Positions 32,581-41,809 of a stretch of DNA of 64,000 nt are shown in pieces. How positions within the stretch are numbered: position 1 is the first letter of the stretch; every line of letters begins with the position of its first letter. The translations under genes were made by a program, and so were the position numbers. Origin of the DNA: Amphibacillus jilinensis Y1 (lineage in GTDB: Bacteria > Bacillota > Bacilli > Bacillales > Amphibacillaceae); the NCBI RefSeq assembly GCF_000306965.1, contig NZ_JH976438.1, positions 36,402-100,401 on the forward strand. The letters are read 5' to 3'. Under the pieces are notes generated by a model. That model had not been told where the DNA came from and made no database searches. It saw nothing but the letters and a program-made list of their open reading frames with translations.

Positions 32581-33792
32581 GTGTATCAAATGCCTTGGTA
32601 TCACGTATTAAGAGAAAAAAGATTGGAATATGGTGTATCACAAAATAAATTGGCGGTACACGTTGGAATTTCAAGACAATATCTAAGTGAAATTGAGACA
32701 GGAAAAGTGACACCCTCGGAAGCTATTCAAACTACTTTGTTCGATATTTTAGAACAATTTAACCCAGAAGCACCATTGGAAATATTATTTGACTATGTGC
32801 GAATCCGATTTTTAACAACGAATCCTACCCTAGTAATTGAAGATATTTTACAGTTGAAAAAGAGTTATATGCTTCACGAAGATTTCGCGTTTTACTCGTA
32901 CTTTGAGCAATATGTCTATGGGGATATTGTGGTGATGGTTTCACCTGATGAGGACAAAGGATGTCTGCTTGAACTAAAAGGAAAAGGTTGTCGTCAATTT
33001 GAAAATTTCCTTTTAGCTCAACAACGGACATGGTTTGATTTTTTTATGGAAGTGTTTCGTGTGGGTGGTGTCTTTAAGCGAATTGACCTTGCCATTAATG
33101 ATAAGACAGGCATTTTGGATATCTCCTTTCTCACTCAAAAATGCAGAAATGAAGAATGTGTCACGGTATTTCGCAATTTTAAAAGTTATCGTTCGGGTGA
33201 ACTGGTTCATGCAGAAGATAAACCTGACATGGGTCATACCTTATATATCGGTTCGTTAAAAAGTGACGTATATTTTAGTATCTATGAAAAAGATTATGAG
33301 CAGTATGTGAAATATGGTACGTCTATTGAGGACACCGATGTGAAAAATCGTTTTGAAATTCGGCTTAAAAATGATCGAGCCTACCATGCGATTGTTGACT
33401 TAATGACTTATGAGGACGCAGGGAAAACTGCTTTCTCCATCATTAACCGTTACATTCGTTTTGTCGATAAGGATGAGAAAAAACGGCGGAGCAGTTGGAA
33501 AATGAATGCAGATTGGCAACGCTTTTTGGATTTGGGCGTGAATCGAAAAATCTCTTTAACGACAAAACCCGAACCTTATACGTTTGACAAAACGTTGAGA
33601 TGGTTAGCTCATCAAGTTGCTCCTACTTGGAAGCTAGCAACAGAAGTGGATGAAATCAATCAAACCACTGTCATCAAAGATATGTTAGCACAAGCAGAGT
33701 TATCGAAACGTCATCAAAAGATACTTTTGCAACAAACCGTCCCAGTGGAGAAAGCAATCCGCCTTCCGTCCACTAACAATGATGAAAAATAG
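32581..33792 (+). CDS. Relaxase MobT (Tn916 Orf20-like)
   Basis: This rolling-circle type relaxase nicks oriT and pilots the strand into the recipient. An XRE helix-turn-helix fills the first 60 residues (EKRLEYGVSQNKLAVHVGIS); the Rep_trans domain follows (FRVGGVFKRIDLAINDK, FEIRLKNDRA). GTG 32581 is at a good distance from AGGAGG; ATG 32575 would be too close. About 403 residues, as in Tn916 Orf20. Rep_trans relaxases usually use host PcrA as helicase. An IS110 element was inserted just after the gene. Confidence 0.92.
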   Translation: MYQMPWYHVLREKRLEYGVSQNKLAVHVGISRQYLSEIETGKVTPSEAIQTTLFDILEQFNPEAPLEILFDYVRIRFLTTNPTLVIEDILQLKKSYMLHEDFAFYSYFEQYVYGDIVVMVSPDEDKGCLLELKGKGCRQFENFLLAQQRTWFDFFMEVFRVGGVFKRIDLAINDKTGILDISFLTQKCRNEECVTVFRNFKSYRSGELVHAEDKPDMGHTLYIGSLKSDVYFSIYEKDYEQYVKYGTSIEDTDVKNRFEIRLKNDRAYHAIVDLMTYEDAGKTAFSIINRYIRFVDKDEKKRRSSWKMNADWQRFLDLGVNRKISLTTKPEPYTFDKTLRWLAHQVAPTWKLATEVDEINQTTVIKDMLAQAELSKRHQKILLQQTVPVEKAIRLPSTNNDEK

Positions 33793-33911
33793 AAAGACTA
33801 ACTATATAAAGTCAAGTGAGAAATAAAAGAGATGGTTTTAGAGTTGAATAATGATTTTACAGAAATGAAAGCACACGAAATAAACCTGAGAAAAGTTCTT
33901 TTTTCGCAAGG

Positions 33912-35096
33912 TTATTGTCTAATTTCATAGGGTTCATTCTTCTTGAGTATCGCATGAATGATATAGCACAGTTTTCTAGCGACAGCTCCAACAGCCGTGA
34001 GGTGATGCTTTCCTTCTGAACGCTTTTTTTGATAGAAGTCTTTAAGAACAGGATCGTGTTGTGATGCCACCAAAGCAGCTGAAAATAAAGACTTTCGCAA
34101 ATAAGGTGACCCTCGCTTGCTCATGACGTTATGTGTAGCTTCATATTCACCAGATTGTGTGACAGAAGCATCTAAACCAGCATAAGCTACTAACTTTGCA
34201 GGATTGGAAAACTTATGAATATCGCCAATTTCTCCAAGAATAGAGGCACCGTTAATGGGGCCGATTCCTGGAACGGTTTCAATGACGGAATGTAGCGTAT
34301 GCATAATTTTCTTGATTTCCATTTCTGTTTCCTTAATTTGTGTTTCGAGAAACTTCAGCTGTTCAATCATAGAGCGAAGTTGGAAAGTAAAGGCACCTTG
34401 GGCAAATTTGATTCCAAAAGAGTGTGACGCTGCCTGTTTTAATGATTCTGCTTTTTCCATACCTAATCGGCTTCGACTGGCTTCACTAAGTAATTCAGCT
34501 AATGTATCCGCTGGGACTTTATGAAGTTTCTCGGGGGAGCTATATTCAAGTAAAATTTCTTTGGACGCTTTTCCAAAGATACCTATTTTGCTAAATACAG
34601 AATCGTATTCAGGAAATACTTGATCCAATACGGCAATAATTTTTCGTTTAAAGTCACTGGATGTGCCAACCAAATAAGTACGATAACGAGACAATTGTTT
34701 GAGAGAGAATATGTTCTCATCGGAAAGGGATGTTTCTATGAAAGCTCCATAGCGAATTAAGTCTGCGATTAATACAGAATCGATAATATCATTCTTTCGT
34801 TTTCGAATTTCTGTTCCTTTCCGCCAACCATCTGTTTGAATGGGATTCAGGACATGGATTAAAAGATGACGGTCATGTAAAAATGAGTAGATGGCTAACC
34901 AATAGTGCCCAGTAGCTTCCATACCTACAGTAAAGTCGTCTATGGAAGGGGAAAAGGATTGGAGTTTTGTAAGTAATTTTTCTCCACCTTCTGTTGTGTT
35001 AGGAAAAGAGAATCCTTTAAGTACAACCTTGCCTTCTTCATTCATAACAGAAGCTACATGAGTACGTTTACCAATATCGATACCAAGGTAGAACAT
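33912..35096 (-). CDS. IS110-family transposase (DEDD recombinase)
   Basis: The N-terminal RuvC-like DEDD domain begins YLGIDIGKRTHVASVMNEEG (first Asp), with GMEATGHYWLAI (Glu) and KRKNDIIDSVLIADLI (Asp pair). The C-terminal Tnp20 part has ETVPGIGPINGASILGEIGD and the serine region KRGSPYLRKSLFSAA. I start at ATG 35096, with AAGGGTGAT upstream, giving 394 residues; a longer reading from 35138 has no ribosome site. All catalytic residues are present, so it may be active. Confidence 0.93.
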   Translation of the reverse strand: MFYLGIDIGKRTHVASVMNEEGKVVLKGFSFPNTTEGGEKLLTKLQSFSPSIDDFTVGMEATGHYWLAIYSFLHDRHLLIHVLNPIQTDGWRKGTEIRKRKNDIIDSVLIADLIRYGAFIETSLSDENIFSLKQLSRYRTYLVGTSSDFKRKIIAVLDQVFPEYDSVFSKIGIFGKASKEILLEYSSPEKLHKVPADTLAELLSEASRSRLGMEKAESLKQAASHSFGIKFAQGAFTFQLRSMIEQLKFLETQIKETEMEIKKIMHTLHSVIETVPGIGPINGASILGEIGDIHKFSNPAKLVAYAGLDASVTQSGEYEATHNVMSKRGSPYLRKSLFSAALVASQHDPVLKDFYQKKRSEGKHHLTAVGAVARKLCYIIHAILKKNEPYEIRQ

Positions 35097-35099
35097 GAA

Positions 35100-35325
35100 A
35101 TCACCCTTAAAAAATATTTTGGATTGAATGCCACTCATCTGAAAAGCGTTACTACCTTGTCCTAGATACGGAGTAAGGCGAAAGCCTTCAACATCTAACT
35201 CATTCGTAAACTGCTTATCAGAGAGAGACGCCAGTCTTTCGATAACGAGTTCATAGACCCAAGGAGAAAACGGCTTAACCTCTCAATCCAATAAATATAT
35301 TATCTCAGAAAAACTGAGTTAATAT
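35100..35325 (-). ncRNA. Candidate bridge RNA in the IS110 left end
   Basis: IS110-group elements encode a structured bridge RNA in the non-coding left end, upstream of the transposase; its loops pair with target and donor DNA. The 230 bases here are non-coding, in that position, and contain hairpins such as AAGGC-TTTC-GCCTT and CTCAG/CTGAG. The assignment rests on position and family knowledge; I did not fold the whole region. Confidence 0.5.
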
Positions 35326-35411
35326 CTAACTAAATTACTTTGGTTCATAGAGTTTCCTATTAAAAATCGGAAGATAAAAACTCTAAATATAATATACAAG
35401 GAGATAGTCAG

Positions 35412-35633
35412 ATGAACTTTGGGCAGAATATTTATAACTGGTTTTTGGACAATGCTCAATCCTTAGTCTTAATGGCAATTGTGATGATTGGTATTTATTT
35501 AGGATTCAAGCGTGAGTTTTCCAAATTGATAGGATTTCTGATTATTGCGCTCGTGGCAGTAGGATTAGTCTTTAATACAAGTGGTGTTAAGGATGTATTG
35601 TTGAATTTGTTTAATAGAATTATAGGTGCGTAG
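35412..35633 (+). CDS. Tn916 Orf19-like small membrane protein
   Basis: A protein of 73 residues with two membrane helices (SLVLMAIVMIGIYLGF; LIGFLIIALVAVGLVF). It matches Tn916 Orf19 and the TcpD-type small channel proteins: N-terminal NFGQNIYNWFLDNAQS, C-terminal GVKDVLLNLFNRIIG. ACAAGGAGAT precedes the ATG. It is likely part of the membrane complex of the conjugation machine. The IS110 lies just upstream and cuts it off from the Orf20 transcript unless the IS carries outward promoters. Confidence 0.88.
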   Translation: MNFGQNIYNWFLDNAQSLVLMAIVMIGIYLGFKREFSKLIGFLIIALVAVGLVFNTSGVKDVLLNLFNRIIGA

Positions 35634-35755
35634 ATGTTACAATTTATGGAGATTGTTATGTATTTATTGTAAGATTGAAGCATCGTATAAAAGATTATAG
35701 CATTCCTTATTCAACCAACGGGCCATTTTGTGGCGTAAGTAAAGGGGGAAGCAAG

Positions 35756-36076
35756 ATGAACTTTATAAAAACGAAACAATTTTTTGTGTTTTTATCGCTA
35801 TTATGTGCAATAGGTGTATTTTTAATGAGTGGTCCATTTCAAAGTATGGCGTACTGGGGAAATGATTTTACTTGGTATTGGGTTGGAGTTGCTTTCACTT
35901 ATTTTCTTTGGTTGATGGGTATAGTTTTCTTAGTGGTAGCAATTACTAGGGAAGCAAACGTAAACGGAAAATTAATATTTGGTTTGTCAATGCTCGGGAT
36001 AGCGACACTTATTTTATTAATTTGTGGTTTTTTATGGACTACCTTTGTGATAATTGCAGGAATGTCTGGAATGTGA
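35756..36076 (+). CDS. Small membrane protein of unknown function
   Basis: A protein of 106 residues with three membrane helices (FFVFLSLLCAIGVFLMSG; YFLWLMGIVFLVVAI; GIATLILLICGFLW). ATG 35756 is chosen for AAAGGGGGAAG upstream. I know of no counterpart in Tn916 itself, so it seems an addition between Orf19 and ArdA. It is more AT-rich than the transfer genes around it. It might be an accessory or immunity-type protein; no evidence for either. Confidence 0.6.
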   Translation: MNFIKTKQFFVFLSLLCAIGVFLMSGPFQSMAYWGNDFTWYWVGVAFTYFLWLMGIVFLVVAITREANVNGKLIFGLSMLGIATLILLICGFLWTTFVIIAGMSGM

Positions 36077-36183
36077 CTTTTTCACAACTGGCTGCGATTG
36101 TTGAATAAGAGCTTAATAAGAAAATTTATGCTATTTCCTATTTGAAAATCAAAATTGATTAAGAGGACAACGGATTCTCAAAA

Positions 36184-36217
36184 AAACAGTTAACTTTAAA
36201 CAGTTAGCTGTTTTTTT
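36184..36217 (+). terminator. Terminator before ardA
   Basis: AAACAGTTAAC pairs with GTTAGCTGTTT (one wobble pair), followed by seven T. Confidence 0.85.
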
Positions 36218-36250
36218 AATGCTTATTTTACAAAAGGGGTGTGATAACAA

Positions 36251-36751
36251 GTGGAAATGCAAGTTTTTATAACGAATCTCGGTAAATATAATGAAGGAGA
36301 AATCATGGGTTCGTGGTTTACACCACCCATTGATTTTGAAGAGGTAAAAGAACGAATCGGGTTAAATGGTGAATATGAAGAATACGCTGTGCATGATTAC
36401 GAGCTGCCATTTGAAATCCATGAGTACATGCCGATTTCCGAAATCAACCGCTTATGTGAAATGGTACAAGAAATCGAAGGTTCTCCCTTGTACGACGCAC
36501 TTTCAGAAATACAGAATTATTGGTTTAATAGTGTCGAAGAATTACTGGAAAATCAAGATGATATTATTTGTTATCCCGATTGTGACAACATGGAAGATGT
36601 CGCAAGGTATTTGATAGAGGAATCAGGAACACTAGGAGAAGTACCTGTTCATTTACAAAATTATATTGATTATCAAGCCTATGGACGTGACCTTGAAATA
36701 GGAGCAAATTTTCTTGTAACGAATCATGGGGTATTTGAATATGTCGGATAA
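36251..36751 (+). CDS. ardA: Anti-restriction protein ArdA (Tn916 Orf18-like)
   Basis: ArdA is an acidic DNA mimic that blocks type I restriction enzymes and protects incoming single-stranded ICE DNA after it is made double-stranded. Family features: VFITNLGKYNEGEIMGSWF, a very acidic body (DFEEVKERIGLNGEYEEYAVHDYELPF) and the end YGRDLEIGANFLVTNHGVFEY. GTG 36251 follows AAAAGGGG at a fair distance; ATG 36257 is also possible. Its 166 residues match Tn916 Orf18. Terminators stand on both sides, so it may be expressed on its own. Confidence 0.94.
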   Translation: MEMQVFITNLGKYNEGEIMGSWFTPPIDFEEVKERIGLNGEYEEYAVHDYELPFEIHEYMPISEINRLCEMVQEIEGSPLYDALSEIQNYWFNSVEELLENQDDIICYPDCDNMEDVARYLIEESGTLGEVPVHLQNYIDYQAYGRDLEIGANFLVTNHGVFEYVG

Positions 36752-36759
36752 ATTGGAAG

Positions 36760-36790
36760 GCAGTCTGTTTTATAACAGGCTGCTTTTTTC
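36760..36790 (+). terminator. Terminator after ardA
   Basis: GCAGTCTGTT and AACAGGCTGC form a stem with an AT loop, followed by six T, directly after ardA. Confidence 0.85.
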
Positions 36791-36808
36791 TTTGGAGGAT
36801 GATAAGAC

Positions 36809-37189
36809 GTGAAGAAATTAAAAAGTTACACACGAATCTGGTCGGTTGAAAAAGTGATTTATGCGATTAATGATTTTCGTTTACCCTTTCCTGTCACTTT
36901 TTCGCAAATGACTTGGTTTGTGCTTTCTCTTTTGGCTGTCATGTTACTTGGAAACCTTCCCCCTCTCTCTTTGATTGACGGAGCATTACTAAAATATGTT
37001 GGTGTTCCAGTAGCTTTGACATGGATTATGAGTAAAAAGAGTTTTGACGGTAAAAAGCCTTATGGCTTCCTAAAGTCCGTTATCACGTATTGGTACCGCC
37101 CTAAAGTGACGTATGCAGGGAAAGCGGTAAAACTTCAAAAACAAACAATTAATGAAACCATTACAGTGGTAAAGGGGGAAATCGTATGA
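36809..37189 (+). CDS. Conjugation protein, TcpE family (Tn916 Orf17-like)
   Basis: A protein of 126 residues with two membrane helices in the middle (WFVLSLLAVMLLGNLPPL; YVGVPVALTWIMSK). The TcpE-type sequence KKSFDGKKPYGFLKSVITYW is typical, and the N-terminus (YTRIWSVEKVIYAINDFRLPFPV) agrees. Start GTG 36809 follows GGAGGATGAT. It overlaps the Orf16 gene by four bases. Part of the mating-pair channel. Confidence 0.9.
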   Translation: MKKLKSYTRIWSVEKVIYAINDFRLPFPVTFSQMTWFVLSLLAVMLLGNLPPLSLIDGALLKYVGVPVALTWIMSKKSFDGKKPYGFLKSVITYWYRPKVTYAGKAVKLQKQTINETITVVKGEIV

Positions 37190-39633
37190 GTTATCCAATT
37201 AAATATATCGAAAATAACCTTGTTTTTAATCATGACGGAGAAGCCTTTGCATATTACGAATTATTGCCATACAACTATTCCTTCTTATCTGAAGATGAAA
37301 AAATGCAAGTGCACGAACACTTTAGGCAATTAATTGCCCAAAATCAAGATGGAAAAATCCATGCCTTACAGATAAGCACCGAAAGCAGTATTCGGTCGGT
37401 CCAAGAAAGAAGTAAAGAACTTGTGACAGGAAGGCTGCAAGAAGCAGCTTACAATCGAATTGACGACCAAACAGAAGCCCTTGTTTCCATGATTGGAGAA
37501 CATCAAGTCGATTATCGTTTCTTTATTGGATTTAAGCTTTTGTTGAATGAAGAAGAAGTCAGTATGAAATCGATGGGGAAATCAGTAACGGCGTCTCTCT
37601 CAACTTTTGTTCGAGATGTGAATCATCACTTGATGGGTGATTTTGTTTCTATGCCACATAGTGAAGTTGCTCGTTTTCTGAAAATGGAACAATTATTACA
37701 GAATAAAATCACTAAGCGTTTTAAGGTTCGGCCTTTAACGAAAAATGACATGGGGTATTTAATCGAACACTTACACGGACAAACGGGTATTGCCTTTGAA
37801 GATTACAGTTATAATCTCTCTTATAAGAAAGGTGAAAAAGAAACTTACGTTAAACGTTATGACCTCATTAAACCAACTCGTTGCTTGATTACGGAAAAAC
37901 AGCGTTACATGAAGTTGGAACAAGAAGATACAACAACCTATGTTGCTTACTTTACCATTAACTCGATTGTCGGTGATTTGGAATTTCCTAGTGATGAAAT
38001 CTTTTACTACCAGCAGCAACAATTCACATTTCCCATCGACACCTCTATGCATGTCGAGATAGTCACCAATAAGAAAGCATTATCAACCGTACGTAACAAA
38101 AAAAAGGAATTAAAGGATTTAGATAACCATGCGATGGATTCAGATAATGAAACGGGAAATAACGTGTTGGAAGCTTTGGAACAAGTCAATGAATTAGAGG
38201 ATGTCCTCGATCAGACGAAAGAATCCATGTATAAGTTAAGCTATGTCATTCGGGTATCTGCTTCTAATTTGGATGAGCTCAAACAACGCTGTAATGAAGT
38301 CAAAGATTTTTATGATGACTTAAATGTAAAACTGGTTCGTCCGTTTGGCGATATGTTGGGTTTACATGGTGAATTTATTCCTGCCAGTAAACGCTATATC
38401 ACCGACTATGTACAGTATGTCACTTCGGATTTTTTAGCTGGCCTTGGATTTGGTGCAACACAAATGCTAGGTGAAACAGAAGGCATTTATTTTGGGTACA
38501 ACTTAGATACGGGAAGAAATGTCTATCTCAATCCTAGCCTCGCTAGTCAAGGCGTAAAAGGCTCTGTCACCAACGCTTTGGCCTCTGCTTTTTTAGGTTC
38601 ACTTGGTGGTGGAAAATCGTTCTCCAATAACTTACTGGTATACTATGCCGTTCTTTTTGGTGGTCAAGCATTGGTTGTCGACCCTAAGGGCGAACGTGGC
38701 GGCTGGAAAGAAGCTTTACCTGATATTGCTGATGAAATTAATATCGTTAATTTAACCAGTGAAGAAAGCAATCAAGGGCTGCTTGACCCGTTTGTCATTA
38801 TGAAAAATAAGAAGGATTCGGAAAGTTTAGCGATTGATATTCTTACCTTCTTAACGGGTATTTCCAGTCGGGATGGTGATAAGTTTCCTGTCTTACGACG
38901 AGCTATTCGAGCAGTCGGTCAACAAGATGAACGCGGCTTAATGCTGGTGATTCATGAACTAAGGAGTGATCCAAATCCGCTTGCTTACACTATTGCAGAT
39001 CATATCGAAAGTTTTACCGATTATGACTTTGCCCACCTTCTTTTTTCAGACGGAACGGTTCAAAATTCTATCAGCTTAGAAAAACAGCTCAATATTATAC
39101 AGGTGGCAGATTTAGTATTGCCTGACGCGGAAACAAACTTTGAAGAATACACGACAATGGAATTATTGAGTGTTGCCATGTTAATTATTATTTCTACATT
39201 TGCCTTAGACTTCATTCACTCTGATCGCAGCATTTTTAAAATTGTAGATGTTGATGAGGCCTGGAGCTTTTTACAAGTGGCACAAGGGAAAACACTTTCT
39301 AATAAACTGGTACGTGCTGGTCGCTCCATGAATGCAGGTGTGTACTTTGTTACTCAGAACGCTGACGATCTAACAGACGAAAAATTGAAGAATAATATTG
39401 GTGTGAAATTTGCGTTTCGTTCCAGGGATAGTACAGAAATTAAAAAAACGCTTCAATTTTTTGGCGTGGACGCGGAAGATGAAGCCAATCAACGTCGATT
39501 AAGAGAATTGGAAAATGGACAATGCCTTATGCAAGATTTATATGGACGAGTTGGGATTATTCAGGTTCATCCTGTGTTTGAAGATTTATTTGACGCTTTC
39601 GACACTCGCCCACCTGTCCTAGAAAGGCAGTGA
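37186..39633 (+). CDS. VirB4-like conjugation ATPase (Tn916 Orf16-like)
   Basis: This is the main energising ATPase of the mating channel (TcpF/ConE type), 815 residues. Walker A is GSLGGGKSFSNN near residue 475; Walker B lies at KIVDVDEAWSFL, followed by VTQNADDL and the conserved arginine region. The N-terminal half is the family-specific part. It is translationally coupled to Orf17 (ATGA overlap) and followed four bases later by Orf15. Sequence is complete with no frameshift. Confidence 0.95.
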   Translation: MSYPIKYIENNLVFNHDGEAFAYYELLPYNYSFLSEDEKMQVHEHFRQLIAQNQDGKIHALQISTESSIRSVQERSKELVTGRLQEAAYNRIDDQTEALVSMIGEHQVDYRFFIGFKLLLNEEEVSMKSMGKSVTASLSTFVRDVNHHLMGDFVSMPHSEVARFLKMEQLLQNKITKRFKVRPLTKNDMGYLIEHLHGQTGIAFEDYSYNLSYKKGEKETYVKRYDLIKPTRCLITEKQRYMKLEQEDTTTYVAYFTINSIVGDLEFPSDEIFYYQQQQFTFPIDTSMHVEIVTNKKALSTVRNKKKELKDLDNHAMDSDNETGNNVLEALEQVNELEDVLDQTKESMYKLSYVIRVSASNLDELKQRCNEVKDFYDDLNVKLVRPFGDMLGLHGEFIPASKRYITDYVQYVTSDFLAGLGFGATQMLGETEGIYFGYNLDTGRNVYLNPSLASQGVKGSVTNALASAFLGSLGGGKSFSNNLLVYYAVLFGGQALVVDPKGERGGWKEALPDIADEINIVNLTSEESNQGLLDPFVIMKNKKDSESLAIDILTFLTGISSRDGDKFPVLRRAIRAVGQQDERGLMLVIHELRSDPNPLAYTIADHIESFTDYDFAHLLFSDGTVQNSISLEKQLNIIQVADLVLPDAETNFEEYTTMELLSVAMLIIISTFALDFIHSDRSIFKIVDVDEAWSFLQVAQGKTLSNKLVRAGRSMNAGVYFVTQNADDLTDEKLKNNIGVKFAFRSRDSTEIKKTLQFFGVDAEDEANQRRLRELENGQCLMQDLYGRVGIIQVHPVFEDLFDAFDTRPPVLERQ

Positions 39634-39637
39634 TAAG

Positions 39638-41809
39638 ATGAACAAACCAAAACTGAAAAAGATTGTATGGATGACGGTACTCATTGGTGCGGTCATTTTT
39701 TTATTGTTTCTTTCCCTGTTTACTGTAACACAGGCTGCTGGGTTGGTCGATGATACGGTATCAGAGGACAATCTTTATTCCTTGTACCCACTCGACCATT
39801 ATCAGTTAGATTTTTACGTCGATTCGGGTTGGGATTGGTTGCCTTGGAATTGGGATGATGGAATCGGAAAACAAGTCATGTACGGACTGTACACGATCAC
39901 CAATTTTATTTGGATTATCAATTTATATCTTTCAAATGCCACTGGTTATTTAGTACAACAAGCGTATTCCCTTGATTTTATTTCCGAAACAGCAACCGCC
40001 ATCGGTAAAAATATGCAAACACTAGCTGGAGTTACTGCACAAGGTTTTGGAACAGAAGGCTTTTATGTTGGTTTCCTCCTTCTCTTTGTATTAATTTTGG
40101 GTATTTATGTGACCTACACAGGTTTGATGAAACGTGAAACGACTAAAGCCATTCGAGCAGTGATTAATTTTCTAGTGGTGTTTATCGTATCGGCTGCTTT
40201 TATTGCATTTGCTCCAACCTATATTACAAAAATTAATGATTTTTCCGCAGATGTGAGTGAAGCAGCCCTTGACTTAGGGACAAACATTCTTATGCCTAAC
40301 TCTAACAGTCAAGGAAGAGATAGCGTTGATATGATCCGTAATAATCTCTTTTCCATTCAAGTGGAACAACCATGGTTATTATTGCAGTTTGATAACTCGG
40401 ACAAAGCAGCGATTGGAGAAGAACGAGTGGACGCTTTAGTTTCCATCAGTCCTGATACAAACAATGGAGAAGATCGAGAAGCAGCCGTGCAAGCAGAAAT
40501 TGAGGATCACGATAATAAAAACTTGACCATTACCAAAACGACTACTCGCTTAGGGATGGTCTTTTTCTTATTTCTATTTAATATTGGAATTTCGATTTTC
40601 GTATTTCTCTTATCAGGGATGATGATTTTCTCCCAATTGCTATTTATTGTGTTTGCGACATTTCTTCCTATTAGTTTCCTCCTTTCCATGATACCGACTT
40701 TCGAAAATATGGGAAAACAGGCCATTTTAAAGCTGTTTAACGTGATTATGCTGCGTGCTGGAATCACGCTTGTGATTACGATTGCCTTTAGCATTTCTTC
40801 TATGTTGTACAGCTTAACGAGCACCTATCCGTTTTTCTTAATTGCTTTTTTGCAGATTGTGACTTTCGCTGGGATCTATCTAAAGCTTGGTGACATCATG
40901 AGTATGTTTCGATTGCAAAGTAGCGATAGTCAACAAGTCGGACGAAGTGTTATGCGGCGTCCCAAACAAATGGCATATCGAGGTAGTCGCCGATTGCAAC
41001 GTTCCATTGGTCGCACGTTGACAGGTGTCACTGCTGGGGCGACTGTGGGTAAGATGATGAGTAAATCAGGAAAAACACAAAACGCTTTCTCCCTTCGCCG
41101 TCCTATACAAAGTCTACATTCTATGCGGTCCAACAAAACAGAAAAACCTAATCAGGAGAGAAAATCACTTAGTCAAAAGATCGGACAAACCACTGGTAAA
41201 GTGCTGGATACAAAAAATCGTGTACGTGTCAATATGCAACATCGAAAACAGCAAGTAAAAGATTTACCAACAACAGCAAAATATGCTGTGACACAAGGAA
41301 AAGAAAAACTTCAACAACCTAGTAAAGATTTTAGAAAAGGAGTCCATCAAGCGAAAGAACAACGGCAACGTGAAAACACGGAACGTACGAGCAAACATCG
41401 TCAAACGATTGCAGAAAGACGACAAGCTTTGGATAAAAAGCAGAAAAATACCACTGCTTACTCCAATAAACCAACGGTACAAAAGAATTCTCGTTCTCCT
41501 TTCATCAAAGAGAAACAGAATATAAAACCGAAAGAAAAGTTAGTTCCTGAAAATGATCAAAGAAAACAAATACCTGTGCAAAAAGAAAAAATACACACTT
41601 TACGGAATCCAAAGGAAAAAGTAAATCCAACTTATAGAGAGTCGACTGAAAAAAAGCAACCTTATCAAAAGAAAAAAACTGTCCGACCTCCAAAACAACC
41701 ACCAAAAGAAAAACGAGTCATCGAACGTCCTGTTTTACCTAGAAAACGGACAAGACAAAAATTGAAGCCTCCGCGCAATAGACAAACGGTTAGGAGGGAT
41801 CGCTCATGA
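39638..41809 (+). CDS. Conjugation membrane protein (Tn916 Orf15-like)
   Basis: A VirB6/TcpH-type channel protein of 723 residues. A signal-like N-terminal helix (IVWMTVLIGAVIFLLFLSLF) is followed by an outside part, and six or so further helices up to residue 430. From about 440 on, the tail is cytoplasmic, very basic and of low complexity (repeated K, R, Q, P), ending RKRTRQKLKPPRNRQTVRRD. Such tails are usual in Orf15. The gene overlaps Orf14 by four bases. Confidence 0.92.
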   Translation: MNKPKLKKIVWMTVLIGAVIFLLFLSLFTVTQAAGLVDDTVSEDNLYSLYPLDHYQLDFYVDSGWDWLPWNWDDGIGKQVMYGLYTITNFIWIINLYLSNATGYLVQQAYSLDFISETATAIGKNMQTLAGVTAQGFGTEGFYVGFLLLFVLILGIYVTYTGLMKRETTKAIRAVINFLVVFIVSAAFIAFAPTYITKINDFSADVSEAALDLGTNILMPNSNSQGRDSVDMIRNNLFSIQVEQPWLLLQFDNSDKAAIGEERVDALVSISPDTNNGEDREAAVQAEIEDHDNKNLTITKTTTRLGMVFFLFLFNIGISIFVFLLSGMMIFSQLLFIVFATFLPISFLLSMIPTFENMGKQAILKLFNVIMLRAGITLVITIAFSISSMLYSLTSTYPFFLIAFLQIVTFAGIYLKLGDIMSMFRLQSSDSQQVGRSVMRRPKQMAYRGSRRLQRSIGRTLTGVTAGATVGKMMSKSGKTQNAFSLRRPIQSLHSMRSNKTEKPNQERKSLSQKIGQTTGKVLDTKNRVRVNMQHRKQQVKDLPTTAKYAVTQGKEKLQQPSKDFRKGVHQAKEQRQRENTERTSKHRQTIAERRQALDKKQKNTTAYSNKPTVQKNSRSPFIKEKQNIKPKEKLVPENDQRKQIPVQKEKIHTLRNPKEKVNPTYRESTEKKQPYQKKKTVRPPKQPPKEKRVIERPVLPRKRTRQKLKPPRNRQTVRRDRS

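Larger units (their letters stand above)
33798..35325 (-). mobile_element. IS110-family insertion sequence
   Basis: The IS is about 1.53 kb and interrupts the gap between Orf20 and Orf19 without breaking either gene. CTAACTA occurs at 33798-33804 and again at 35326-35332, and I take these as marking the edges; IS110 elements have no real inverted ends, so the limits are approximate. The transposase runs against the transfer operon. The 230-base leader upstream of the transposase is the typical left end of an IS110-group element. Confidence 0.75.
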
